Assembly: GCF_007680845.1 (NCBI RefSeq)
Contig: NZ_VEIY01000010.1
Location: 1 to 64,000, forward strand
Source: Curtobacterium pusillum
Lineage (GTDB): Bacteria > Actinomycetota > Actinomycetes > Actinomycetales > Microbacteriaceae
Length of the DNA: 64,000 nucleotides
Direction: 5' to 3'
Both the position numbers and the translations under genes were made by a program. Positions 25,995 to 34,674 of the stretch are shown here, one piece after another; positions within the stretch are counted from its first letter, which is position 1; each line of letters starts with the position of its first letter. Under the pieces are notes generated by a model that was given only the letters and a program-made list of their open reading frames with translations, had not been told where the DNA came from and searched no databases.

Positions 25995-26680
25995 GCGGCG
26001 TCCGCCAGGGCGGCGATCGGGCCTTCCCCGGCTCGCAGCGCGGCGAGCACGGCCGCCGCGTCGTAGTACACCTCGGCCGCGCCGGCACCGCGGAGTTCGT
26101 CGCCGCCGATGCCACCGGTCATCACGCCGATGCAGGTCACGCCGATCCGGCCGGACGACTCGACGTCCCACATCGCGTCGCCCACCATGACCGCGGCGTC
26201 GGCCTCGACGCCGGCCTTGCCGAGCGCGACCTGGATGATCCCGGGGTCCGGCTTGGCCTGCTCGACGTCCTCGGAGCTCGTCACCGCGGTGAGCCACTCC
26301 TCGGCGTCGAGCAGTTCCCGCAGCCGGACGAGCTCGTCCTCCGGGGCACTGGTCGCGAGGACCACGGCGTGCCCGGCCTCGGCGACCGCCTGGAGGAGCT
26401 CGCGCGCACCGGGCAGCAGTCGGAGCCGCGGCTGGCGCTCGGCGAAGTACGCCGAGTGGTACTGCTTCGCGGTGTCCCGGGTCTCGTCCGAGGCGTCCGG
26501 CAGCAGCTCCTCGAGCAGCTTCGCGGAGTCCATGCCGATCGCCCGGTGGATGTGCCAGGCTTCGACGGACTCGCCGAGGGCGAGGAACGCGCGCCACCAG
26601 GCGTCGATGTGGGCGTAGTTCGAGTCGACGAGGGTGCCGTCGATGTCGAACAGGACAGCGGTGGAGGGTGCGTCCGGCAT
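25991..26680 (-). CDS. HAD family hydrolase
   Basis: A 229-residue haloacid-dehalogenase-type phosphatase resembling phosphoglycolate phosphatase or beta-phosphoglucomutase. Motif I VLFDIDGTLVDSNYAH carries the nucleophile Asp, motif II is LATSAPEDELV, the motif III Lys is in AKPDPGIIQVAL, and motif IV is VMVGDAMWDVESS; a helical cap sits after motif I. The start is uncertain: ATG 26680 was chosen for homology, but GTG 26704 has a better-spaced GAGAGG. First gene of the HAD-VOC-GNAT unit. Confidence 0.87.
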   Translation of the reverse strand: MPDAPSTAVLFDIDGTLVDSNYAHIDAWWRAFLALGESVEAWHIHRAIGMDSAKLLEELLPDASDETRDTAKQYHSAYFAERQPRLRLLPGARELLQAVAEAGHAVVLATSAPEDELVRLRELLDAEEWLTAVTSSEDVEQAKPDPGIIQVALGKAGVEADAAVMVGDAMWDVESSGRIGVTCIGVMTGGIGGDELRGAGAAEVYYDAAAVLAALRAGEGPIAALADAA

Positions 26681-26734
26681 CCCTCCACCCTGGCCTGGAG
26701 GCACGGATCGCCTCTCAGGGACGACCGGCGTCCG

Positions 26735-27376
26735 TCAGACGGCGATCGACCCGCCTGCGGGCAGGATCTGCACCGGGACCGGTCCGAGACCGTCCGGGCC
26801 GAGGAACCGCGCCGCGGACTGCTGCCCGAGTTCGCTGAGCATCGCCTCGTGGATCTGCACGGCGTGCTCCGGTGAGACCGCACGGACGTAGTCGACGGCC
26901 TCGGCGGTGCTCGTCCACGGTCCGCTGGTCGGCAGCAGGAGCGTCCGCACCGGGACACCGGGCACGAGGTACGCGTCGCCCGGGTGGAACACCGTGCCGT
27001 TCACGAGGTAGCCGACGTTCGCGATCGTCGGGATGTCGCCGTGGATCACGGCGTGTTCCTCACCGAAGACCCGGACGGAGAACGGGCCGACCTCGAACGC
27101 GTCACCGGCCTGGACGGCAGCGACGCGGCCGTCGTGGGCACCGAGCTGCTCGACGATCGCCGCCGGTCCGCGCACGACGAGTGCGTCGTTCGCCTCGAGG
27201 GCGCCACGGACGGCGTCGACGTCGAAGTGGTCGAAGTGCTCGTGCGTGACGAGGACCGCGACGGCTGCCTTCGCGAGGTCGGCACCCTCGGGCGTGAACG
27301 TCCCCGGGTCGATGAGGAGGGTGGCGCCGTCCTGCTCGAGGACGACCGTGGCGTGGTTGTACTTCGTCAGCTCCAT
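26735..27376 (-). CDS. Metallo-beta-lactamase fold hydrolase (UlaG/YtkL-like)
   Basis: A 213-residue metal-dependent hydrolase. It has the MBL signature THEHFDHFD (about 44-52), a leading YNHATVVLEQDGATLLIDPG as in UPF0173/YtkL-like proteins, FHPGDAYLV as the second metal segment and QIHEAMLSELG at the C-terminal His. These proteins hydrolyse small esters or lactones or act as general stress hydrolases; the substrate is unknown. A MarR-type palindrome lies 12-26 bases upstream of the start ATG 27376, and the MarR gene immediately precedes it on the same strand. Confidence 0.85.
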   Translation of the reverse strand: MELTKYNHATVVLEQDGATLLIDPGTFTPEGADLAKAAVAVLVTHEHFDHFDVDAVRGALEANDALVVRGPAAIVEQLGAHDGRVAAVQAGDAFEVGPFSVRVFGEEHAVIHGDIPTIANVGYLVNGTVFHPGDAYLVPGVPVRTLLLPTSGPWTSTAEAVDYVRAVSPEHAVQIHEAMLSELGQQSAARFLGPDGLGPVPVQILPAGGSIAV

Positions 27377-27387
27377 GCCCACGACTC

Positions 27388-27402
27388 TACAACCGTGTTG
27401 TA
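27388..27402. promoter_or_regulatory. MarR-type operator before the metallo-hydrolase gene
   Basis: TACAACCGTGTTGTA is a perfect 6-bp-arm palindrome with a 3-base centre, strikingly AT-richer than its surroundings. It lies between the marR stop and the metallo-hydrolase start. Confidence 0.55.
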
Positions 27403-27434
27403 CATCACCGCGTCCGATCCGGATGAGAGGACGC

Positions 27435-27866
27435 TCACCGTTCGAGCCGCGCCGCGATGTGGTGGAAGAGTTCCGGCACCTGCGCGAGCACCGCACGTTC
27501 GGCATCGGACAGGTCCGCGTCGATCACCGCCGCGAAGGTCCCGGCACGGGCCCGGCGCTCGCGGAGCATGGCCGCACGACCGGGCTCCGTCAGCCGGATC
27601 ACCGAGACGCGCCGGTCACCGTCCGAGGCCCCTCGCTCCACGAAGCCGCGCTCCTCGAGCTCGGCGACCGTCCGCGACTGGCCCTGGTGCTTGACGCCGC
27701 GGGCACGGGCGAGGTCGGCGATCGTCAGCGGGCCCTGCCGGTCGAGCAGCCCGAGACTCGCGCTCTGGGCCTGCGGCAGCTCGTCCGCGAGCGCCCGGGT
27801 GGCGCGCACGATCCGCCCGATCGCTTCACGGAGTTCCTCGGCGAGGTCGTCCGGCGTCGTCGTCAT
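27435..27866 (-). CDS. MarR family transcriptional regulator
   Basis: A 143-residue winged-helix regulator. The recognition region is LTIADLARARGVKHQGQSRTVAELEERGFVERGASDGDRRVSVIRLTEPG (about 47-95), with the Asp/Arg wing conserved; helices on each side form the dimer interface. ATG 27866. It probably controls the metallo-hydrolase that follows via the palindrome at 27388-27402, and possibly itself; ligand unknown. Confidence 0.88.
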   Translation of the reverse strand: MTTTPDDLAEELREAIGRIVRATRALADELPQAQSASLGLLDRQGPLTIADLARARGVKHQGQSRTVAELEERGFVERGASDGDRRVSVIRLTEPGRAAMLRERRARAGTFAAVIDADLSDAERAVLAQVPELFHHIAARLER

Positions 27867-28064
27867 GGTCTCGACCGTACCGGCGGAGCCGCACGACGGC
27901 GGCGACGCCGGACGTAACGCGGTGCCGGACGGGCCGGTGCACGACGGAGTGTGACGCGCCTCCAGGCCGGATCCGCGGCCCCCGGCGCAACGCGACGCAA
28001 CGGTGGGACACGGCCCGTCACCGAGGGTGCGGACCCCGCGCCGCCGACCCGATCATCGGGTCCC

Positions 28065-29483
28065 ATGACCACCGCCACCACCGCACCACCCCGGACCGAC
28101 CGCGCAGCGGACCTGGTCGACGCGCTCGGACGGCTGCACCCGGACATCGAGGTGCGCCCCGCCGGCCGCGCGACGAGCGCCTACCGGTACGACGCCGGCA
28201 CCACGCCCCGGAACGGTGCGCCCGTCGAGGGCGACGGGCCGGCCGTCGCGTTCCCGACCGACGCCGCCGCGGTGCAGGCGGTCGTCCGGCTCGCCGGCGA
28301 ACACGGCGTGTCGATCGTGCCCCGGGGTGCCGGCTCCGGCCTCTCCGGCGGCGCCACCGCGACCCGGGACCAGCTCGTCGTGTCCACGGAACGCCTGGAC
28401 CGCATCGTGGAGGTCGCCCCGCTGGACGAGGTCGCCGTCGTCGAACCCGGCGTCGTCAACGCGGCACTCAACGCCCACCTCGAGCCCTACGGGTTGTTCT
28501 ACGCCCCCGACCCGGCCAGCTTCGAGATCTCCACGATCGGGGGCAACATCGCGACCAACGCCGGGGGCCTCCGCTGCGCGGGGTACGGCGTGACGCGGGA
28601 GTCGGTGCTCGGCCTCGACGTCGTGCTCGCGGACGGCAGCCTGGTCTCCGTCGGACACCGGTCCGTGAAGGGCGTCAACGGCCTCGACCTCACCTCGTTG
28701 TTCGTGGGCTCCGAGGGCGTGCTCGGGATCGTCGTCCGCGCGATCGTGCGGCTCCGGCCGATCCCGGTCGCACGCCGGACCGTCTCGGCGTTCTTCCCGA
28801 GCACCTCCGCCGGCCTCGACGGCCTCGACGCGATCACCCGCTCGCCCGTCCGGCCCACCGTCGTGGAGTTCTTCGACGAACCGAGCCTCGCCGCCATCGA
28901 CGCGTTCAGCGGCACCGCGCTGCGGGGACGGGGCGCGTCCCTCGTGCTCGTCGAGCTCGACGGCTACGGCATCGACGAGCAGACCGCCGACCTGACCACT
29001 GCGCTGACCGGAGCCGGCGCGGTCGTCACCGCGGAGACCGACGAGGACGGCCACCGACTGTGGGAGCTGCGCCGGCACGGCCGAGGGCACACCGAACCGC
29101 AGTGGTTCGTCGGCGAGGACATCGCCGTGCCGAAGTCCCGTCTGCGCGACGTGTACTCCCGGTTCGCCGAGCTCGAGGAGCGCTTCGACGTGCGGGTGTC
29201 CGCGGTGTCGCACGCCGGTGACGGCAACCTGCACCCCGCGATCACGCGGGCCATCGGCGACGCCGACCCCGCCGACCGTCCGGCCGCGCTCGACGAGGCC
29301 GCAACAGAACTGGTGCGCATCGCCCTCGCCGCCGGCGGCACCGTCACCGGCGAGCACGGCATCGGCACGGTGAAGCGCGAGTGGGCAGCGCTCGAGCTGT
29401 CGCCGCGGCACCTCGCCGCGCAGCGCGCGCTCAAGGACGCCCTCGACCCGGCGGGGCTGCTCAACCCCGGCAAGGCCATCTGA
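28065..29483 (+). CDS. FAD-linked 2-hydroxyacid dehydrogenase (GlcD/D-lactate dehydrogenase type)
   Basis: A 472-residue flavoprotein of the vanillyl-alcohol-oxidase/PCMH fold that oxidises D-2-hydroxy acids (glycolate, D-lactate, D-2-hydroxyglutarate). The FAD-binding domain shows SIVPRGAGSGLSGGATAT (about 81-98), FEISTIGGNIATNAGGLRCAGYGVT and LDLTSLFVGSEGVLGI; the C-terminal substrate domain ends with SHAGDGNLHP, TGEHGIGTVKREW and DPAGLLNPGKAI. ATG 28065 fits the family start. It leads a co-directional cluster with a peptide-type ABC importer and an aminotransferase, suggesting that the imported compound or its breakdown product is a 2-hydroxy acid. Confidence 0.92.
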   Translation: MTTATTAPPRTDRAADLVDALGRLHPDIEVRPAGRATSAYRYDAGTTPRNGAPVEGDGPAVAFPTDAAAVQAVVRLAGEHGVSIVPRGAGSGLSGGATATRDQLVVSTERLDRIVEVAPLDEVAVVEPGVVNAALNAHLEPYGLFYAPDPASFEISTIGGNIATNAGGLRCAGYGVTRESVLGLDVVLADGSLVSVGHRSVKGVNGLDLTSLFVGSEGVLGIVVRAIVRLRPIPVARRTVSAFFPSTSAGLDGLDAITRSPVRPTVVEFFDEPSLAAIDAFSGTALRGRGASLVLVELDGYGIDEQTADLTTALTGAGAVVTAETDEDGHRLWELRRHGRGHTEPQWFVGEDIAVPKSRLRDVYSRFAELEERFDVRVSAVSHAGDGNLHPAITRAIGDADPADRPAALDEAATELVRIALAAGGTVTGEHGIGTVKREWAALELSPRHLAAQRALKDALDPAGLLNPGKAI

Positions 29484-29552
29484 CCCGGTCCTCCGACCGC
29501 CCCGACCCCACCCCGATCCCATCCCTGCCCCACCCGATCCGACAGGAACCCC

Positions 29553-31196
29553 ATGACCGACTCACCCCGCTGGCGCCGGCACCTCGCCGGTCTCGCGATC
29601 GCCGCTGCGGCGGCCCTCGTCCTCACCGCGTGCTCGTCCGGCTCGCAGGCGTCCTCGACCTCGGACGGCAAGCCCGTCGAGGGCGGCAACCTCACCTTCC
29701 TCATCCAGGGCTACGACAGCGGCTTCGTGTCGAGCAAGAGCGCGATCTCGAGCTACGAGGGGAACCTCTGGGGCGAGATCACCGACAAGCTCGTGTACGT
29801 CGACGCGACGGGGAAGACCAGCCCGTGGATCGCCACGAGCTGGGACCAGTCCGACGACGCGGAGCACTTCACGCTGCACCTCAAGAAGGGCGTGACGTTC
29901 TCGGACGGCACGGCGCTCGACGCCCAGGCCGTGGTCGACAACATCGACCTCTGGGCGCACGGCGACACCGACCGCGGCATCAGCAAGGTCGGGCTCTTCC
30001 CGTCGAGCAACTTCGTCGGAGCGAAGGCGACCGACGACCACACCGTCGAGGTCGACTTCTCGTCGCCCGCGCTCGGGTTCATCCCGACGCTCGGCTACCA
30101 CGGGTCGATCCTGCTGTCGCCGAAGACCCTCGCCCTGCCGATCGACCAGCAGGCCGACCTGTCGAAGGAGGTCGGCAGCGGGCCCTTCACCGTGAAGTCG
30201 GTCAAGGAGGGCGAGGAGTACGTCCTGGCGAAGCGGAAGGACTACGACTGGGGTCCCGCGGCGCTCGGCCACACCGGTGCGCCGTACCTCGACACCCTGA
30301 CCTACAAGGTGATCAAGGACGAGTCGGTCCGGACGCAGGCGGTCGTCGCCGGCCAGGCGGACGTGTCCTTCAACGTCGAACCGCAGGAGATCGACTCCCT
30401 GAAGTCCCAGGGCTTCACGGTGGCGACGCCGCGCTACCTCGGCTTCACCGACGGCTTCAAGGTCGACACCACCGCGTTCCCGACGAACGACGCCGCGGTC
30501 CGCAAGGCGATCCAGATCGGCATCGACCGCAAGGCGATCCTGAAGACCGTCTACACCTCGGACTGGCAGGCGGCGACGTCGTTCATCCAGGGCAACGTGC
30601 CCGAGGTCGCCGACGAGTCGGGGCTCCTCGCCTACGACCCGGACCGCGCCGAGCAGCTGCTCGACGACGCCGGGTGGACGACCGGCTCCGACGGTGTCCG
30701 TTCGAAGGACGGCAAGGACCTCGAGTTCACGCTGTCCCCGAACCCCTTCGTGCCGTCCACCCAGGCCGAGGACGAACTCATCGCGCAGCAGCTCGCGAAG
30801 ATCGGCGTGAAGGTGCGGCTCAAGGTCGTCGACGTCGCCGGGTACGCCGCCGTGCAGGCCGCGAACCCGCCGCTGTACCAGACCTCCCGTAGCTTCGTCG
30901 ACGTCGGGACGGTCGCCGGGGTGCTCACCAGCCAGAACGGCGGCGAGGACTGGTTCGGCCTCGGCACGAGCGACGCGAAGCTGAACGAGCTGTCCACCGC
31001 CGTGGCCACCGCCTCGGACGAGACCGCGCGGAAGAAGGTCGCCGCCGAACTGCAGCAGTACGTGCTCGAGCAGGGCTACTTCGTGCCGACGGTGCAGCTC
31101 GTCCAGCGGCTCTACCTCATCTCGCCGAAGGTGCACGGGACGAAGTACAACGGCCTGGCGTACGCGAACTTCGCGACCGCCTGGATCGAGCGGTAG
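29553..31196 (+). CDS. ABC importer substrate-binding lipoprotein (peptide/nickel family)
   Basis: A 547-residue solute-binding protein of the SBP_bac_5 family (DppA, OppA, NikA). The N-terminal signal has the lipobox LTAC with lipidated Cys27. The mature part contains TWDQSDDAEHFTLHLKKGVTFSDGT and VRKAIQIGIDRKAIL, landmarks of the family. Anchored outside the membrane, it would deliver peptides or peptide-like solutes to the two permeases that follow (3-base gap to the first). Family members also bind nickel, heme, glycosides and opines, so peptide uptake is likely but not proven. Confidence 0.92.
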   Translation: MTDSPRWRRHLAGLAIAAAAALVLTACSSGSQASSTSDGKPVEGGNLTFLIQGYDSGFVSSKSAISSYEGNLWGEITDKLVYVDATGKTSPWIATSWDQSDDAEHFTLHLKKGVTFSDGTALDAQAVVDNIDLWAHGDTDRGISKVGLFPSSNFVGAKATDDHTVEVDFSSPALGFIPTLGYHGSILLSPKTLALPIDQQADLSKEVGSGPFTVKSVKEGEEYVLAKRKDYDWGPAALGHTGAPYLDTLTYKVIKDESVRTQAVVAGQADVSFNVEPQEIDSLKSQGFTVATPRYLGFTDGFKVDTTAFPTNDAAVRKAIQIGIDRKAILKTVYTSDWQAATSFIQGNVPEVADESGLLAYDPDRAEQLLDDAGWTTGSDGVRSKDGKDLEFTLSPNPFVPSTQAEDELIAQQLAKIGVKVRLKVVDVAGYAAVQAANPPLYQTSRSFVDVGTVAGVLTSQNGGEDWFGLGTSDAKLNELSTAVATASDETARKKVAAELQQYVLEQGYFVPTVQLVQRLYLISPKVHGTKYNGLAYANFATAWIER

Positions 31197-31198
31197 TC

Positions 31199-32179
31199 GT
31201 GTCGTACCTCCGCTTCGCGCTGCTGCGGGTCGCGCAGGCCGTCGTCGTGGTCCTGCTGGCGTACGTGCTGACCTTCCTGGTGATCAGCGTGCTGCCCGGC
31301 GACGCGGTCACGAACGCCCTACGCGACCCCCAGAGCGGCCTCAGCGAGCAGGACATCCAGAAGATCGTGTCCTACTACGGCCTCGACCAGCCCGTGCTGC
31401 TCCAGCTCTGGCTGTCGCTGTCCCGGTTCGTGGTCGGACAGCTCGGGTTCTCGCTGCAGTCGAACCTGCCCGTCACCCAGGTCATCGCGGGATCGCTGCC
31501 GTCGACGCTCGTCCTCGCGGGCACGGCCCTGCTGGTGTCGATCGTCTTCGCGGTCGCCATCGCGTACGGCTCGCAGTACGCACCGGGCGCCTGGCTCCGG
31601 AACGCGTTGCGGTCGGTGCCGTCGCTCTTCCTGTCCGTGCCGAACTTCGTGATCGGCCTGGTCCTCATCTCGTGGTTCGCGTTCCAGCTGCACACGTTCG
31701 CGGTGATCGAGCCGGACAGCCCCGCGGCGACGTTCTTCGCGGCCGTCACGCTGGCGATCCCGGTGTCCGCGCCGCTGGCCGAGGTCCTCATCGCGAACCT
31801 CGACCACGAGTCCCGGCAGGAGTACGCGATCGTCGCGCGCTCCCGGGGGCTGTCGCAGGCGGGCCTGTTCGCCCGGCACCTGGTGAAGCCGTCGCTGCTG
31901 CCCGCGGTGACGATGGTGGCGCTCGTCGTCGGGGAGCTGCTCGGCGGGTCCGTGATCACCGAGACCATCTTCGGCCGGGACGGCATCGGCGTGGTCGTGC
32001 AGAAGGCCGTCACCACGCAGGACGTCCCGGTGCTGCAGGCCGTCGTGTCCCTGGCCGCGGTGGTGTTCGTGGTCGTGAACCTGATCGCCGACCTCGTGTC
32101 GCCGCTGCTCGACCCCCGGATCGAACTGCGCGCGGCGTCGACGAAGGCGCCGGCGACGACGGAGCTGGTGCCGGCATGA
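31199..32179 (+). CDS. ABC transporter permease (DppB type)
   Basis: A 326-residue inner-membrane permease with six hydrophobic segments and the peptide-permease pattern SVLPGDAV near 30 and, as coupling loop, QEYAIVARSRGLSQAGLFARHLVKPSLLPAV near 205-235 (EAA motif contacting the ATPase). GTG start 31199, three bases after the lipoprotein gene. Its stop overlaps the second permease start (ATGA), so subunits are made in stoichiometry. Confidence 0.92.
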   Translation: MSYLRFALLRVAQAVVVVLLAYVLTFLVISVLPGDAVTNALRDPQSGLSEQDIQKIVSYYGLDQPVLLQLWLSLSRFVVGQLGFSLQSNLPVTQVIAGSLPSTLVLAGTALLVSIVFAVAIAYGSQYAPGAWLRNALRSVPSLFLSVPNFVIGLVLISWFAFQLHTFAVIEPDSPAATFFAAVTLAIPVSAPLAEVLIANLDHESRQEYAIVARSRGLSQAGLFARHLVKPSLLPAVTMVALVVGELLGGSVITETIFGRDGIGVVVQKAVTTQDVPVLQAVVSLAAVVFVVVNLIADLVSPLLDPRIELRAASTKAPATTELVPA

Positions 32180-33039
32180 GCGCGGACCTCACCACCGTCC
32201 GGGTGACCACGTCCCCAGCGGTGCGGGCGGGCAACCGCCGCAGCGCCGTGGTCCCCCCGACCGTGCTGCTCTCGTTCGCGGTGCTCGTGGTCGTGCTGCT
32301 GTGGTCGCTCGCGCCGGGGTTGTTCACCGGCCAGAGCGCCGTCACCGGCGACACCGCGACGAAGCTGCAGGCGCCGTCGGCCGCCCACTGGTTCGGCACC
32401 GACTACCTCGGCCGTGACCTGTACGCCCGGGTGGTGCACGGCACGGCGTCCTCGGTGACGAGCGCCCTCGTCGCGGTGGCCATCGGCCTGGTGGTCGGCG
32501 GCCTGATCGGGCTGGCCAGCGGGTTCCTCCGCGGCTGGGTCGACGTGCTGCTCGGTCGCGTCGTGGACGTCCTGCTCGCGATCCCCGGATTCCTGCTGGC
32601 CGTCGTGATCGTCAGTTCGCTGGGCTTCCACACGATCAACGCCGCGGTCGCCACGGGCATCTCGGCCGTCGCCGCCTTCGCCCGGCTCGCCCGTGCGGAG
32701 ACGCTCAAGGCGCGGGGCTCGACGTTCGTCGAGGCCTCGTCCCTCGTCGGCGGCTCCGGTGCGCACGCCCTGTTCCGACACGTGCTGCCGAACGCGTACC
32801 GGTCGGTGCTCGCGCTGGCCGTGCTCAACCTCGGCACCTCGATCCTGGTGATCGCGTCGCTCGCCTTCCTCGGCTACGGCGACGCTCCACCCGCGTCGGA
32901 CTGGGGGCTCCTGGTGGCCTCCGGCAAGACGTACCCGACGGCGCCGTGGCTCGTGGACGCCCCGGCGATCGTCATCGTCCTCACCGTGCTCTCGGTGAAC
33001 CGGATCAGCCGCTGGCTGCGGAAGGCGGGTCGCTCATGA
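32176..33039 (+). CDS. ABC transporter permease (DppC type)
   Basis: A 287-residue second permease subunit with the N-terminal hydrophobic helix, HWFGTDYLGRDLYARVVHG (conserved in all DppC-like proteins) around 70-88, and the EAA coupling loop TFVEASSLVGGSGAHALFRHVLPNA around 180-200. It starts at ATG 32176 inside the previous gene's end and its own end overlaps the ATPase start, so the importer genes are translationally coupled. Confidence 0.92.
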   Translation: MSADLTTVRVTTSPAVRAGNRRSAVVPPTVLLSFAVLVVVLLWSLAPGLFTGQSAVTGDTATKLQAPSAAHWFGTDYLGRDLYARVVHGTASSVTSALVAVAIGLVVGGLIGLASGFLRGWVDVLLGRVVDVLLAIPGFLLAVVIVSSLGFHTINAAVATGISAVAAFARLARAETLKARGSTFVEASSLVGGSGAHALFRHVLPNAYRSVLALAVLNLGTSILVIASLAFLGYGDAPPASDWGLLVASGKTYPTAPWLVDAPAIVIVLTVLSVNRISRWLRKAGRS

Positions 33040-34664
33040 CGGTCCAGGAGGAACGGATCCCCTCGGACACGCTGCTCACGGTGCGCGGGTTGACCGTCGC
33101 GTACGGCGGGACGGAGGTCGTGCACGGCGTCGACTTCACCGTCGGCCGCGGGCGCACCGTCGCCGTCATCGGCGAGTCCGGGTCGGGCAAGTCCACGATC
33201 GCGAAGGCGGTGCTCGGCCTGCTGCCCGCGGGGTCGACCGTCAGCGGCTCGGCGGACTTCGCGGGCGACGACCTCGTCACGCTGCCCGACCAGCGCTTCC
33301 GGGCGCTGCGCGGACGCCGGATCGGGTTCATCCCGCAGGACCCGGCGACCGCGCTGAACCCGGTCCGGACGATCGGCTCGCAGGCGCTCGAGGCGGCCGC
33401 GCTCACCGACGCCCCCACCGCCGAGGCGCGGCGGGCCGCCGTGCTCGCCGTCTTCGAGCGCGTCGGACTCACCGGTCCCGAGCGGGTGTGGCGGTCCTAC
33501 CCGCACGAGCTGTCCGGCGGCATGCTCCAGCGCGTGCTCATCGGCCTGACCGTCCTGCCCGAGCCGGACCTCGTCGTCGCCGACGAGCCGACGAGCGCCC
33601 TCGACGTGACGATCCAGAAGCGGATCCTCGACCTGCTCGGCCAGCTCCGGGCCGAGCGGGGCATCAGTCTCCTGTTCATCACGCACGACCTCGCCGTCGC
33701 CGCCGAACGGGCCGACGACCTCGTGGTGCTGCGGGACGGTGTCGTCGAGGAACAGGGGCCCGCTGCCGAGGTGTTCCGCGCCCCGAAGTCCGAGTACGCC
33801 CGGCTGCTGCGCGCCGACGTGCCCGCGCTCAGCCCGGACCGGTACCGGTCCGCCGACGCGGACGCAGACGCCCATCGCACCAGCGCCCGGGCCGATCGCC
33901 CCGCCCACATCACGGTCTCCGGGGTCGCGCGCCACTACGGTCAGGGCGACCGCACCGTCCGGGCCGTCGACGGCGTCTCGTTCGACGTCCCGTCGGGGAC
34001 CACGCACGCGCTCGTCGGCGAGTCCGGTTCCGGCAAGACCACCACCGTTCGCATGCTGCTCGGCCTGGAACGCCCCGACGCCGGCGTCATCGCGATCGAC
34101 GGCGCCGAGGTGCACGGCCGCTCCAAGGCCGAGCTGCGCCGGGTCCGTCGGCAGCTGCAGCTCGTCTACCAGAACCCGTTCACCTCGCTCGACCCGACCT
34201 GGCAGGTCCGGAGGATCGTCGGCGAACCGCTCGACCGCTTCCGGATCGGCACCCGTGCCTCCCGGGCCGCGGCCGTGCGGGAGGCACTCGCGTCCGTCGG
34301 CCTCGACGAACGCTTCCTCCGCCGCCGCCCCACCGCCCTCTCCGGTGGCCAGCGGCAGCGCGTCGCGATCGCCCGCGCCCTCGTGCTCCGGCCCGAGGTG
34401 ATCGTGCTCGACGAACCGACGAGCGCCCTCGACGTCACCGTGCAGGCCGGGATCATCGGGCTGCTCACGCGCCTGCAGCGGGAGCTCGGACTGACCTACC
34501 TGTTCGTCTCGCACGACCTCGCCCTCGTCCGGCAGGTCGCGGACACGGTCACGGTGCTGCGGCACGGCCGGGTCGTCGAGTCCGGACCGGTCGAGCGGGT
34601 GTTCCACGACCCGCAGCACGAGTACACGCGCACCCTGCTCGACGCCGTCCCGGCAGCCAGCTGA
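33036..34664 (+). CDS. Fused duplicate ABC ATPase (DppD-DppF type)
   Basis: A 542-residue protein carrying two complete ATP-binding cassettes in one chain, replacing the usual DppD and DppF pair. Cassette 1 has GESGSGKST, LSGGMLQR and DEPTSALDV; cassette 2 has GESGSGKTT, LSGGQRQRVAIARAL and DEPTSALDV. An Asp/Ala-rich linker with a repeated DADAD tract joins them near 265-280. It powers the importer encoded just upstream (ATGA overlap). Walker B and signature residues of both halves are intact, so both should hydrolyse ATP. Confidence 0.94.
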   Translation: MTVQEERIPSDTLLTVRGLTVAYGGTEVVHGVDFTVGRGRTVAVIGESGSGKSTIAKAVLGLLPAGSTVSGSADFAGDDLVTLPDQRFRALRGRRIGFIPQDPATALNPVRTIGSQALEAAALTDAPTAEARRAAVLAVFERVGLTGPERVWRSYPHELSGGMLQRVLIGLTVLPEPDLVVADEPTSALDVTIQKRILDLLGQLRAERGISLLFITHDLAVAAERADDLVVLRDGVVEEQGPAAEVFRAPKSEYARLLRADVPALSPDRYRSADADADAHRTSARADRPAHITVSGVARHYGQGDRTVRAVDGVSFDVPSGTTHALVGESGSGKTTTVRMLLGLERPDAGVIAIDGAEVHGRSKAELRRVRRQLQLVYQNPFTSLDPTWQVRRIVGEPLDRFRIGTRASRAAAVREALASVGLDERFLRRRPTALSGGQRQRVAIARALVLRPEVIVLDEPTSALDVTVQAGIIGLLTRLQRELGLTYLFVSHDLALVRQVADTVTVLRHGRVVESGPVERVFHDPQHEYTRTLLDAVPAAS

Positions 34665-34674
34665 AGGAGAAGCC

